DNA of 64,000 nucleotides from positions 310,001 to 374,000 of the forward strand of contig NC_135775.1 of the NCBI RefSeq assembly GCF_028453695.1, read 5' to 3'. Below are positions 1-12,300 of the stretch, piece after piece. The notes beneath the pieces were generated by a model that was not told where the DNA came from, ran no database searches, and saw only the letters and a list, made by a program, of their open reading frames with translations. Within the stretch, counting starts at the first letter, position 1. Each line of letters opens with the position of its first letter. This DNA comes from Augochlora pura (lineage: Eukaryota > Arthropoda > Insecta > Hymenoptera > Halictidae). The position numbers and the translations under genes were made by a program.

Positions 1-320
1 AATCGATCCCATTTCACAAAACGAGGCAAACCAAAGACGACTTTGACGTGACAACGAAGAGGAAGGCTCGGTTTCGGGGACTCTGTGCTCGAAGGATAAA
101 GTTCTTTTCGAGGTCGAGCCTGTGGAACGCGAAGAATTTGCTTGGAACTATGGGAAAACTCATTCGACCCGGTTCACCGAGTTGGCGGTAGTTTCGGGAG
201 ATCGCGGTCGCGTCGCAACTGCAATTCCAATCGAACTCGGAGAGTAGCTCGACCTAGACTGTAGGCGATCGGCCGCGAGACCAAAGTCAAAGAACAAAAT
301 CGGAATTCTGGTACGAGCAA

Positions 321-370
321 GAGGAAGAGGAAGAGGAAGAGGAAGAGGAAGAGGAAGAGGAAGAGGAAGA
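321..370. repeat. (GGAAGA)n hexamer repeat
   Basis: About eight uninterrupted copies of a purine hexamer. On the - strand it reads as an alternating Leu-Phe open frame, which is a composition artefact. Confidence 0.95.
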
Positions 371-1480
371 GCAGAAGGCGGGAGACGAGAGACAACTGTT
401 ACGGCCGGTTAAACGATAACCGGTCGGACGTTTTGCTCCTTCTCTTTGGCCGTTCGCTGCTGGGCGACTTATTCCCGATCACGGGAATGTGTTTGGCGGT
501 CTCGATCTCTATTCTCGTTTCGTTAATCCGTCCCTTGGCTAGCCGTCCATCTAAACGAAAATCGATTGCAACAACGGGCAAAGAGGCGATCTCGACTACT
601 TTACTCGCATCTTTGAAACACGCGGCAGAGTCGCACCGCTCCGTGCTACGAGAGAAATCGAAGCGTGAACGAAGGCCTGTGCTTGGAATCGTTCCGATGC
701 CACGAACCGCGTGCACGAACGCGTTTCGCGACAGCGAGTGCAGCGTTCCGAGTTTCATCGCGAGAAGATCGAACGAATGACAGATTCCATCGTCCGAGGT
801 GCGATTCTAGCGACCTTCGCAGAGATCGTCTATCCTCCCGAAACCTTGGTCAGCTTCTGAATACTTTGGGGGATTCGGTCTTCCCTTTTTCCTCTTCCGT
901 TCCCATCGTTTCTCGTTTCGTCTCGTTTCTCATCGCGTCGCGTCGCGTCGCGTCTCTTTACGCAACACCGATCTCTAGAAACCTTCCAAGGGAATGTAGG
1001 TCGTCGAGATCGCAGCCGCTCTTCGAGTACGCGTGGAGACGCGATGTCCGGTATTTGCATGCAATTCGTACGTGCTCGCTCGTCCGCGCGCGATCTCTAG
1101 AGCTATATCTCCATATCTCTATGCGTCAAAGTTGCGATTTCCGTTGCCACAGTTTCAACGACTTCTTTGTGAACCAACAAACGAAAGCCGGTTCTTCGAA
1201 ATCGAGTTCGTTTACCGACTTTCCGATTCTTTTACAGGTTTATGGATTTAAGGATTTCGTCGATCCCCGTTTCATGGATCCTCGTTGAACGAATTTCGGT
1301 CAACGAGAGTCGCGACCGGCGCGACACCGTTAAAGAAAGCGACGAGAGAAAGAGAGCGACAAAGCAAGAGACAAAAACGGGTGACGGGAGTCGCGGTGCG
1401 TCAGCTCTCACCGGATTACCGGATCTCGTGCTCGTCCGCGCCCCAGGAAGACTTTCTTTTTCGCGCGAAGACTCCGACCT

Positions 1481-1520
1481 CGATCCGATTCGATTCGATT
1501 CGATTCGATTCGATCCGATA
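1481..1520. repeat. (CGATT)n pentamer repeat
   Basis: Five or more copies of CGATT with diverged CGATC copies at the edges. It lies in non-coding sequence upstream of the first gene. Confidence 0.9.
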
Positions 1521-3066
1521 CGATCCGCACGCGGTTACCCGTGCTCGGTTTAGCAGACGGTTTAGCTCGTGGTGATCGGTGGCGATGTAATTGATAACGA
1601 GTCGATTAAACGCGTTTCGATGCGCAGTCGCGCGCAACTTTCTCTCGGATTACGAGACCATGCGACCCGTCGAGTTTTTCATTTTGACGCGAAGCGGAGA
1701 AACATCGTTGTCTACGTTGCGCCGACGCGAGAGATACCGGTAACCTAGTGCTGGGTCCTCGATGGACGCGAAACGGTTCGCGAGCAAGCAGGAAACGTTC
1801 GTCTCGAAGCTGGGGAATAAATTCGTCCGCTTGGAATTCATGGTCGGTTGGAAACGCATGAAATTGTTAGAAACGCGTGCCGACGTTCTCCGAGCTCGTC
1901 AACACAACGGAGTCCCTCTTCGTGTACCGCTTCCCTAGCGAAACGGTGTTCGCGCGACGACACTGTCCGCGCATCGTTAGCGATCCGCTCGCGAACGGCA
2001 GCGGCGCAGGCTTTCCCGCATTTTAGCGACGCGCCACGTTTCACGAAAATCAGATCCGAACCGATGCGAGAGCGAGGGGTTTTTACCGCGAATGGGACGC
2101 GGTTCGTCGTTCTTCTCCTGCTTCTCGAGCCAATGCAAACCCGTTAGATAAAACCCGTTATCGACGGTATCGCGATTATCCGTAGCATCGCGCCGTGTTT
2201 CGCTTCGACGAACTGGAAGCAACGATGGCTCCGACCTCCTTTCCACGCGTTTTCGTTGTCGTCGAGTATCGTAATCGATGGATCGTTAACATTTATTAGC
2301 GTTCGAAACGCGTTTCTCTCGCGTCCGTTTTTCTCATCGGTAGATCGAAAAGTACGCCAGCGTGGACAAGTCGCCTCGTAATTTCGTTTCGTCTTCCGTC
2401 GCTTTGGAAATTGCGCGCGGTTAACGTTTTCTTTTCGTTTTCGAATGTAGCGCATTTCGTGCACTCGAACCTCGCAACGATTCGAATTTGCCGCACTCGT
2501 TCAAGGTTCTCAAGACACCGCGCTGCTCCGCGTAGCGGCAAAAATGCTGAAACCGTTCGACTCGTTTATCGACGGAGTAAAGCGTTCTTCAAAGGGGGCG
2601 CCGCCTGATGTTTCAAAAAATAGTTTGCAGTCGGTAACTACTAGAGCCAGTTGTTGTCCAGCAGTTGAAGCTCTTCAAGGCTTTGTAGTACGTTGCATAC
2701 TTTGCGGATGGCCTTCCATTTTGAAACGCGCGTGCTTGACATAGAGCGAAACAGACTCTTCGGAACCGAAGAATACTATAAACTGTAGGCTGGAAAGAAG
2801 AAATCGACGAGCAGCGTCGAAAAAGGAAACAGGCCTCGCAACGGCCGTCCATCGTTTTCTCTTTCACGTACGTTTATTTTCCATGCAGGGTGCTCGAAAG
2901 GTAACTCGAAATCGGCCGATTCGCGCGGTTGCTTTTTGCTCGACGCAGACGCGAGTCGCGTTCGCGGCCAGGAAAATCTTGCTAGCCAGTTTTGGGAGGC
3001 ACATTACGGAACAACCGTACAACTTTTTACGTTTGCTCAACAGCGGTCGACGCGAGAAACTGGAAA

Positions 3067-3351
3067 ATGGGCAACAACGGGAGCAACTCGCGGAACGAAC
3101 GGGCGGCAGCATCCGGTCGATCGAGCGGCCTCCCGATTCCGGAGGGGAGCCGCGGATGGTCCCAATCGTTTCCACGAGAGCTGGCTAGGTTGAATCGGTC
3201 TCAAGCGGTCGCCGCGGCGGCCCGAAAGGTTCTGCCCGAGCCACCGAATCAGAGATTACGCGCAACCGACAACGGCAGCATTATCCAGAACGGCGGGACC
3301 ATAAGCGGCCGCAGAGCACCCACGTTCGCTTCGTCGCGCGATCTCGCCAAG
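3067..3351 (+). CDS. First gene, coding exon 1 with myristoylation-type start
   Basis: The 95 codons start MGNNGSNS and end at a strong donor (AAG|GTAAGC) in phase 0. An upstream in-frame ATG at 2992 exists, but the MGNNGS start fits a known lipidation consensus. The exon is rich in Ser, Arg and Gly and looks disordered. Confidence 0.7.
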
Positions 3352-6300
3352 GTAAGCGCACCGTCGTCGTTCCACCCACCGTTTCCGCGCGCAGTCGCGG
3401 CTTCTGTAAAAACCCGTAGAAACTGTGTAAAGACTGGCAGGCAGCACGCTTACGAGACAGGCGGTTGATTTCAGCGCGAGCGCGACCGCGATGGACCGTT
3501 TCGCGGCAGAAGCACATCGGCGTCGCGCGTTCCGGAGCCTCGATCGACGAGGATCGAACGAGCATGCTGCCGCTACCAGGTCGACGCCTGTCGCCGACGT
3601 TTCAACGCCGCGCCATCCGACTTGAAGAGATTCGGAAGCGAGCCCGATCTGCGATACGCGCCCGAGGCCCCAGACCGATCGAGCTTCGAGAACCCTGTCG
3701 GTGGACAAGATGACCGATCGACCGGCAATCGTCGACGGACCGACAGAGATTGCAAGGATCGCGGTGAGAGTCGATACAAGGCCCGGAAAAAGTACAAAGC
3801 TCCGGCGCCACCCACCGCTTCGATCGAGTTCGGCAACGATCCGATCTCGATCTCGACCTCGACTTCGACCTCGACCTCCGTCTCGACTCCGTTCGATCGT
3901 CCGCGAGACGTCGAGGCTCGGTATCGCCACGAGCGGAACGTTCAGCCACCGCCGAGGAGGTCCCGCCTTTTCAAAACTCGGGCGGAAACCAAGAAGGCGC
4001 GAGTCGGTTGGCAACTGTCCAGCTTGGACGGCCATATTCGACGACACGGGGAACGCGAACTTGTATCGGGTCAACCGCTTCGTCACCTTTCCAACGCGGA
4101 CGCTGACGGCGGCGTCGACGCGAACGCCGCCAACGCCGTTGACGCCAGCACCAGCGCCGACGTCGACGCGGACGCGGACGCTAATGTCGACCGACAACAA
4201 AAGCGACCACGAGCGAATCGATTCGATGGAAAGAACACGCTCCGAAGAAGCGTTAGCAGTCCAGAGTTTCAGGCCGAGCTGATTCAAGCAGCCAGAAGAG
4301 TTCGCGACAAACTCGCGAGCGCCACTGGATCCGCCATTACTCTAGATCAACCCGCGTCGATCGGCGTCGAGCCACGATCGTTGGATCGTCGCTGCGAACT
4401 TTCCGATCGGCCTCTGATCGAGATCCAGAACGACAGCGGGCACGTTTCGCAGCACGCGAAAACAGCCGCGCGGTCTCGAGCAGCCGACGAATATGCCCGG
4501 AGAACCGTGGAGGACCACGGAAAATTGGGGAAACCGTTCGCCCGCTCGAATCTCGTCGAGCCGGCGATCGTCGACGGTGGTCGAACGACTAGCCGTCGTC
4601 GATCGAACGATACGGAAAATCGCGCGGCGAATCGCGATGTCGTTTGCGACGAACGAGTCACGGTCGATTGGAACGAGCCCGATCGACCGGTGTCGCCGCG
4701 GTTAACGAAAGATGGGGCCGAGGTCCGAGGATGGATTCCGGAGACAATCGAGCAAACGGTCAAGGCCCGCCGACTGGAACTCCGGGACAAGGAAAACTCG
4801 GTTCCTGACGCGGCCGATAAGGCCGATAAGGCCGATAAGGCCGATAAGGCCGAAAAGGTCGGCAAGGTTGTCCACAAGCAGGATCCGAATTGTACCGAGG
4901 AACGCGGAGATCGGGAATACGATCGACCGTAAGTTATCTCGTCGAACTCTTTGCCTTGACGCTTAACTGCTCCGTCCTTTTAGCGGCATATCGATCTATC
5001 CGAGATGCAGAGTCGTTTTACTTGTTGCTCCCTAGATACGCGCAGTCAGCACCGAAAACCTTCTACTTTGGTATGAACGAACTGTTGGTGTCGTCGGACG
5101 AACCGCGGCATCGGCTGGACCACGAGAAGCGGGAGAAGCGAGAGAAGCGGGAGAAACGGGAGAGACGGACCGAGTTGCCAGATCGAGAAGATTGTAGTAG
5201 ATCCTCCATGGACACGGCCGACGACACGGACGACGCATCCGTAAGTGGAGATTGGAGAACAGCCGTCGCGACAGCAAACGGTTCGAGTGTTCCATTCCTC
5301 TGTTTGGTTTCAGGGGCGCAACGTCGTCGCGGATGACATCTCGTTGAAGTTGCGGCCTACTCTGCCGAAAAAGCAGCTGGAGATTCCGCGGTTCTCGCCG
5401 TCCGCCGCTTGGAGGCTGCTCTCCGCGCTGGAGACGCCGGGACCCGGCACGAGCACGGCCAGCGAAGAGATGCCGGTTGGTAAAACGCGATCGTCGGTCG
5501 CCTCGGCAGCCGACAGGCTCGGGGCGGAAGGTAGAGCCCGGTAAGAGAAATCCTGGTTGATTCGCGTTCTAGGCGATGTTCGAGGAAAGGATCGAGCGAC
5601 TCGCGAGGCCGCCTCCGCCGCCGCCGCCGCCACCACCGCCACCGCCTCCGATGCTTGCGCTCGGTCCTCGCAGCTCGCACGACAAGTCCGGCGATTCCGG
5701 GATATCCGGGGACGCGGGAGCAGGCAACGAGGATTCGTTCGACGCGAACACGATCAACCGAGCGAAAACGTGCACGACGAGGCCAGCGTGGACGCCGCAG
5801 CAGGACCTGGGCGACGACGAGTCGAGCAGCGACGCGGGCGTCGACTCGCCTTCGCCGTTGCCTTTGCCGCTGTCCTTGCCCACACCGTTCAACAACTATC
5901 GTCCTCGAGCCTGCGTATTCTCGCTCTCTCTGCCTCGCGAGGACCCCAGGTCGAATCCGAGCTTGTCCGAATCGAGAACGCGGGAACAGATCTCGGCTTT
6001 CAACTCGCTGAAAAAGCTGAAGAGATCGATGTCGGGAGCGTTCGGAATCGGCGGGCACGAGCTTCGAAAGAAGCACTCGCACGACGTCCTCGACGACAAC
6101 TGGTTCTTATCGACCAGCGCGCCGACCTCGTTGCAGCACGGGCAGTCGATCGCCGTCGAGACCGCGCGATTCTCCGCTTCCTCGTGCTGTTGGAAATCGA
6201 TCTCGATAACTCGCGACCGAGAGGAGAAACTCGTCGATGCGAAGAACCGTCGCGAGACCGACGCCAATGGCAGCGGCGTTGTCAACGTTCGCGACCACGA

Positions 6301-8786
6301 CGACGACGACATCGACGATGTTGATGACGATGACGATGACGACGATGTCGATTACGACGACGACGACGTCGACGACGACGACGACGACGACGAAGGCGAA
6401 CACGAGGACGAAGACGAGGACGAGGATGACGGCGAGGAGGAAGAGGTCGAAGAGCCGTTGAAAAAGACGGGCAGGAACGTGGAAAAGGAGGCAGAGCTCG
6501 AAATGTACGCGACCGACTTTCCCGTCACGTTGATATCTCCGTCTTTCTCCTACTTGGCTCCGAGCGGACGCGTGATGTATCTGCCGGAAACGGACGAGGC
6601 GAAACGGCCGACCTCGGGACGGACCAGCGTCGTGGAGCGCGAGGACAGGGACGTTCACGAGGGAGATTGCTCGAGACAGGCCGTGGAACAAGCGTACCCC
6701 AGTCACCGTTGCAGTCCGTCGAAGCGACGGCCGAGGACGACGGCCGGGCTCGTGAATCATTCCGCCGTCGGCGAGTCGAAGCAGACGCGAAATCGAGACG
6801 ATTCTCGAGCCGCCACCGCTCGGGAACCGTCCTCGACGCCCAAAGAGGCGAAACCGCAAGGGAAGACCGGCTCGAAGGGCAGACGATTCACTTTCCAGTC
6901 GACGGTCAGACAGATCGAGAGGCGCCGGCTGGCCGAGAAACTGTCACGGGAGGCCGAGGCGAAGGAACGCCAGAGGAAGGGTGAGCTGGAAGCCATGCAG
7001 AAAGTGGAGGAGGAGTTTCAGCGGAAACGCGCGAAAGAGAAGGCGAACATTAGACAACAGTTGCGTCTGTTCAAGGAAATGGAGGAAAATTTCAAGTAAG
7101 AACGTTTTATCGCCGGAGATCGAGAGGGACGCAAAGGCGGCGAGTATTGGGTCGCGCTCTCCAGTATCCGTCGCGTCGTCTCTCCTCGAGCGACGGAGCA
7201 GGAGGGTGCTAAGAAGCGTGGTGCCCAAAACTGGCCAGCCCTGCGCCCCGCCAAGCATCTTTCTAACGAGTTTGGTAATTGCAGCAACCTGGCGAGCACC
7301 GCCGAATGGGACAGCTCGCAGGTGCGTCGGCCAGACCCGGACGGCGCGCCTTCTTCCACCGCCTCTTCGCCCACTTGGCAGCCTTCGAGCTGTCAACCGA
7401 ACCGGCAGTCACCCGGAAGTCGCAACGTAGCGCAAACCGCGATAAAGAAGCGTTCCGAAAGAAGCAACAACAACAACAACAACAACGAGTTCCGTCGCAA
7501 GAGAGATTCGGGCTCTGGGTCCAGTTGCGACTCGAAACAGCGACGCGGCGACCCGTTTGCCGGCTACCGACCAAACTACTACGACTGGGCACCGGACGCG
7601 TCGTCGCATCTCGAAACCAAACAGACTACCGTTCATCCCAAGGTCGTTTGCGACATCCCAAAAAGTTCTCCCGCTTTCGTTGATCGAAACGTCCAATCCG
7701 GCAAGCTCCCGACGACAATTTCCGAGTCCACTCCCAGATCCGACAATTACAGGTGAGCCTATTTCTCTCCTCGACTTGGCGCGACCGCGACCGCGACCGC
7801 GACCGCGACCGCGACCGCCCCATACTTGTTTATTCGTTCGAATGATTTGCTAATCGAACGTTTTCGCGATCATTTCGTCTCGTTCCATAGGAAGGATTTC
7901 GCGCACGGCGCACTTATAGTAAAGTCGTCTTTCGCCAGCAGCGACAGCGAACTCTCCCAGCCAAATACGAGACCGTACTCCAGAGAGACTGGAGCGAAGA
8001 CGCAATCCCATCGATCTAGGTACGTTCAACGATATCCTCGGTAACCCACCCTACGCTCCTCGAAATCCTCAAAGTCCACGATCTCGATCGAGGCCGATCG
8101 CGAAATGCATTCAGCTCGGCGGCTAGTTTTCCATTCGGTCAAATTGAAAATATAAAGTGCAAAATAATGTAAAGTGCGCACGCGATACAACGTAGAACTC
8201 TAGTCATCCAACGACATTTAAACCGATAGGTTATTAGTGTAATTTCATTGTATTTAGAAAGGAGTACGAAACGAGCGTGGCATACGTTTTCAACGGGCGG
8301 GATGCGATAAATGGAAAAACTAACCGCGCGTAGTACGCTTACGACCCGACACGTTCTTTCGACGTTACCTAAACCGAATGTAAAGCTAGAATTTCCACGA
8401 GACAAATAGGGACCTCTTAAGAATGCTTTTGCCGGAGAGGAGTAGCGTACGCGCGGTTCGCCAGAGCGCGGCGTTTCGCTTCGGTCGTCTATCGAGCGTT
8501 TCGAGTTTCGGCGGAAAGCGGTTGCAACTCGCGACGCGGACCGCGAACCTTTTTCCGCCGAGGTTATCAGAGACAAAACAGCGAACGAACGTTGAGCAGG
8601 TCGGCTAGTCGGGAGCGAAGCGAAGATGCGGCCACCTCGGAAGAGGACACTCCGGTGGAGCCGGCGAAACGACCGAGGAACCCTCTTCACGATTTTGCGA
8701 TAAGCGGGCTGCGACCTTTTACGAGGAGCAGGAGTTATCGGCCCATTTCCTTCGATCCCCGCCCAACTCCGTCTGTTCCGAGTTAG
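3067..8786 (+). CDS. Uncharacterised large disordered coiled-coil protein, multi-exon
   Basis: I do not recognise the family. Proposed coding exons are 3067-3351, 3475-4928, 5036-5240, 5314 to about 5475, 5573-7095, 7285-7752, 7891-8019 and about 8600-8786, giving about 1,470 residues. Most junctions have GT/AG sites and keep frame; the exon 4 donor and the last acceptor are uncertain. The chosen start gives MGNNGS, which fits an N-myristoylation site (Gly2, Ser6). Visible parts are a FGSEPDL motif, an (ADK)n repeat at about 4812-4855, a KTFYFGM motif, KRE repeats, 14 prolines at 5611-5652, an acidic Asp/Glu tract at about 6298-6450, a charged helix of about 70 residues likely to form a coiled coil (about 6880-7095), a seven-Asn run and a basic C-terminus. 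These suggest a membrane-tethered scaffold; that role is inference. A possible short isoform stops at 8044. Confidence 0.72.
4812..4855 (+). repeat. Nonamer repeat coding (Ala-Asp-Lys)n
   Basis: Four exact copies of GGCCGATAA and a fifth that reads GGCCGAAAA, inside exon 2 of the first gene. They encode ADK ADK ADK ADK AEK. The repeat preserves frame, so copy-number change would only add or remove three residues. Confidence 0.95.
5573..7095 (+). CDS. First gene, exon 5: poly-Pro, acidic tract and coiled coil
   Basis: This is the longest open exon (507 codons plus two bases). It opens AMFEERIERLARP followed by fourteen prolines. It then has a Ser/Asp-rich stretch, a tract almost entirely Asp and Glu at about 6298-6450, and ends with a Glu/Arg/Lys-rich helix of about 70 residues. 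The donor is AA|GTAAGA. Frame choice is supported by the acidic and helical regions, which read as noise in the other two frames. Confidence 0.8.
7781..7818. repeat. (GCGACC)n hexamer in an intron of the first gene
   Basis: Six copies just downstream of the exon 6 donor at 7753. It lies within an intron of only 138 bases. Confidence 0.93.
7891..8044 (+). CDS. First gene, exon 7 with alternative C-terminal ends
   Basis: The exon enters from a TTCCATAG acceptor. Read-through gives a stop at 8042-8044. An excellent donor (AG|GTACGT) at 8020 would instead splice onward to an open segment ending at 8786. Both outcomes keep frame, so two C-termini are possible. Confidence 0.65.
8600..8786 (+). CDS. 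First gene, terminal coding exon
   Basis: The open segment is rich in Arg, Ser, Glu and Pro, ending RPTPSVPS and a stop at 8784-8786. A tandem GAGCAG acceptor allows entry at 8597 or 8600, both in frame with the donor at 8020. The upstream pyrimidine tract is weak, so the exact start is uncertain. A poly(A) signal follows 190 bases later, which supports this as the true 3' end. Confidence 0.6.
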
Positions 8787-8974
8787 CCGGGATTCGGAAC
8801 TCGGAACGAATGTGCTTCGATCGCTCGTCGATCGTCCCCGGCTTCGTTTGCCCGAATCGAGGAATCTGTCGTAATTGGAGCAATAACGCACAGTTCCCCC
8901 GATTCCAGCGTACAATATTTTGTTACGCTGTAAGATGCTACGGTTAAACAACGTTTTGTCGTTTCGTTTACTCC

Positions 8975-8980
8975 AATAAA
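8975..8980 (+). terminator. Poly(A) signal AATAAA of the first gene
   Basis: A canonical AATAAA lies 190 bases beyond the stop at 8786 and is followed by a TTGTTGTGTTTG stretch typical of a downstream element. The next gene starts about 160 bases later. Confidence 0.8.
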
Positions 8981-9139
8981 ACATCCTGTACTTTGTTGTG
9001 TTTGAATTTTTCCCTTGATTTCGTACGAGAGCACCTTCGTTTCGCGCGCATGCGCGCGAGTCTACGAGTTCTAGTGCGTCGAAGGGCTGGATCGATTCGA
9101 TCGGTTGCGACGAGATTACTACGAGTCGATCGATTGAAA

Positions 9140-9321
9140 ATGAGCGACCCTGTGGGGCAAATTCGCCAAAGCGGAAGCGAATGCGGAAATGGAGGTGGAA
9201 GCGGAAGTGGAAATGGCAATGGCAATGGCAATGGCAATGGCAATGGCAATGGAGACGGGAATGGAACTAGTGGGAACGGAAGCTGTGGCTGTCTCCGAGC
9301 ATCACCATCGGACGCCATATT
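9140..9321 (+). CDS. Msh5 first coding exon, tentative, with Gly-Asn repeat
   Basis: The ATG at 9140 opens MSDPVGQIRQSG and runs into a (Gly-Asn)n repeat. A donor TT|GTACGG at 9322 joins in frame to the safe exon at 9429 (RSEFECLLSESSDDEE). No family similarity is expected this far N-terminal, so the exon rests on frame closure only. Translation could instead begin in another exon. Confidence 0.45.
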
Positions 9322-12300
9322 GTACGGGCAGTCTTGTCGTATATTCGTGTATTTGCTCTCCCGTTGTCGTTTTCATCTCGAATCTTATCATGGGATGTTT
9401 CAATTCGGCCGGCTTTCCTGCTCGCCAGACGTTCCGAATTCGAATGTTTGCTATCGGAGAGCAGCGACGACGAGGAGACTCCGAACGCCGTGAACGCTGC
9501 AGCGGAACCGGAGCCCGGCGCGATTGCAGGCTCGAGCAATTCGGGCGTTCCAAGGGCGATTTCCGAGGAGTCGACCGAGGTAGGTAACTGGCCGAGATCT
9601 GTTCGAATCTGCTCGCAAGCTTCTTCCGGTTGGTCGTTGTCTCGTAGGTTATCCTGGCGATGATTTGGAGAAACAATCGTTGGCTCGGCGCCGTCTGTTA
9701 CGATCTCGCGACATCCGGACTTCACGCGATGGAGGACACGTGTGACGACCCGGTGCACTTTGACGTAACGAAGGCACTGTTCAGGCAGTGGAAGCCGCGG
9801 TACGTGGTGATGCTCGCCGGCTCGCCGGCGGCGTTCGCCAACACCGTCAAGAGAATGATCGCGACCGAGAGAGACGGCGAGCAGCCGAGCTCGAGCTCGA
9901 ACTCGAACTCGTCGGGTTTGTTTGCTTCGGGGGACGCGACGGCGTCGAGCACCGCGGTCCTGAGGCTCGTCGGTAAGAAGGAGCACAGCTTCGAGCGGTG
10001 CTCGCGCAGAGTCGGCTGCCTGCGCCTCGCGTCGGAGCCGACGGAGGCGAGCAGCGCCGACCGGCTCACCTTCCTCAACAGCATTCTCAACTTCAACTGC
10101 GCCGCGATGATTCACGCGCTCGGCGTGTTGCTGCTCTTCGTCGACAAACACTGGAACGCGATGGCTCTCGATCCGTCCGGCAAACCAACCTACCTCTCCC
10201 TTGAGCACATGGCGCTGTAAGAAGCGATCGTTTGTACGACGGTCGTTTGGTCGTTTGCTGGTCGATGCAGAGACCCCTCGTCGTTCAACGGCCTAAACCC
10301 GGCTCTCGATTTCTTCGTCCAGGGAAAATCTGATGATGATGAACGACGACGCTTACCGAGCGCTGAACATCGTGCGATCAAGGGATCATCCGAGTCTGTT
10401 CAAGTTTGGCGAAGCAACTACCAAGACGGGAACCGCGAGCCTCTTCTCGTTGTACAAGCGTTACTGTCGCTCGGGGCCGGGGGCACAGTTTCTCTGGAAG
10501 ACGATGCAGCATCCGTCGCGCGACGTCGACCTGCTCCGCCGGAGATTGAACGCGGTCGAATTCCTACTGAGCCCGAACAACCAGACCTTGGTCGAGAACT
10601 TGTCGTCGTGCTTGAACCACGTTGACCGTCTGACGATCGGCGTGCTCGCCCATGGCTCGGGACCGCGAGCAAAGCCCTCTAATTGGTACAAATTGTACAA
10701 GGTAAAAATCTGTCGTCTTCTCTCGTTCCACGCGTCGCGTATTCGCGTCGCTCGACAACAAACGATTTTGCTCGCAGACCGTCTCGCACGCGATCCGCAT
10801 CGCCGACTTGTGCGAGGAGCACGCGAAGAGCGTCGAGATCTTCGGGTCCGTGGCGGATACCGCGACCAACGAAATTCGATACGTCAAGTATTTCATCGAG
10901 TACATCGTGGACTTCGTAGAGAGCAGACGAGAGGGAAAGCTCGTGGTCAAGCCAAACGTGGACCCCTTGCTCGATGAACGTGAGAGCGAAGTGCCGCGAA
11001 CCTCTCCCGATCCTCGCTAACCTTACCATCCTCTCTTTATTCGCAGTGAATCACGCGCGACGCACTCTGCCCGAGCTGCTCACGCGAATGGCGGAGAAGG
11101 ACATGCGGGAACATTTGCCGGCTTCGGTGACTGGCTGCAACATGGTCTACTTGCCAAACATTGGCTACGTGCTGGCGATCAACAAATGGAATCCGACCCC
11201 ACCGGACGAATTGGACATTCCGAACCTGGACTTTAAATTTAGCGTGAAAGACGTTCACTATTATAAGAGCATCTCGGCGAGAGGTTGGTATCGCGGTGGC
11301 GGCGACCGCGCCCGAGCCGAAACAACGTTCTTCTTCCGGTTTCGTCGTTTCGTTTCAGAGCTGGACGAGACCGTGGGCGACGTGATACTCAAGATAGCGA
11401 TTCGCCAGAATCGCATCGTGCAGAAGCTGTCGCGATACGCTGCGAAGCACGCGCATTCCATCGTAAGGGCGATCGAACGATGCGCGGAACTCGACACGTA
11501 TGCGACATTTCTTCTTTGTCCCGGCACGTATCGCGATTACTCGAGTAACGCGAGAATTGGTCGGGTTGCAGGTTGATCGCGTTTGCCAGGGTAGCGCGCG
11601 ACTACGATTATGCGAGGCCAACCATAACCCGGTCGAAGATCATCGACGCCAAAGAGACGCGGCACCCGCTCTTTGAATTTTCGACAGCGTGCGTACCGAA
11701 CGATGTACGATCCGGAAACGGCGGGAGTCTGATCAAAGTTTTAACAGGACCGAATTCTTGCGGCAAGAGCGTCTATTTGAAACAGATAGGACTGTTGATA
11801 TTCATGGCACATATCGGTTCGTACGTGGCGGCTAAATCGGCCACAATTGGAACGGTCGTTCGCCTCTCAACCCAAATGTCGAACACGGAGAGCATCGGAT
11901 TGAACGCGAGCTCCTTCTTGCAAAATCTTCGACAGGTTTCCTAGAGAATATACATATACATGAAATATATGTATATGCTTCGAGCAACGACGTCCGACAC
12001 CGATCTTTCTCGGGTTTCAGATCAACGTGGCCATTCGCGCGTCGACTTCCGATTCCGTGGTGCTGATGGACGAGTTGGAGAGAGGAACGACGGAATCGAG
12101 CGGAAGCTCGCTGGTAGCTGCGGTGCTCGACGAATTCGCTAAAAGGGGCCAACAGTGTCCGCACGTTTTCGCGGCGACTCACGCGCACGCAGTTACCGGA
12201 ATGCTCCAGCAAACTGCGTCGATCGAACTTCAAGTATTCCCTTAGCGCTGCTCTTGCTTCGCTTCATTTCTTTTCATTCCATTTCGTCGCGTCGCGTCTC

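Larger units (their letters stand above)
1..3066. other. No supportable gene; upstream of first gene
   Basis: Open frames exist on both strands, but they overlap, have no recognisable domains and look like the by-product of CpG-rich sequence. Short tandem repeats are present: a GGAAGA hexamer run at 321-370, a CGTCG-type run near 930-953 and a CGATT run at 1481-1520. The last few hundred bases may contain the 5' untranslated region of the gene that begins at 3067; I see no decisive promoter motif. Confidence 0.5.

Noticed and set aside
3256..4287. Long open frame on the - strand (343 residues)
   Set aside because: It lies antisense to exon 2 of the first gene, has no recognisable domain, and is explained by the CpG- and Arg/Ser-rich codons of the sense strand.
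5557..6324. Alternative + frame over exon 5 of the first gene
   Set aside because: It is Arg/Ala-rich noise; the frame with the proline run, acidic tract and coiled coil continues across later splice sites.
9189..9587. Met-Ala repeat open frame
   Set aside because: It is an alternative reading of the GGCAAT repeat and does not join in frame to the safe Msh5 exons.
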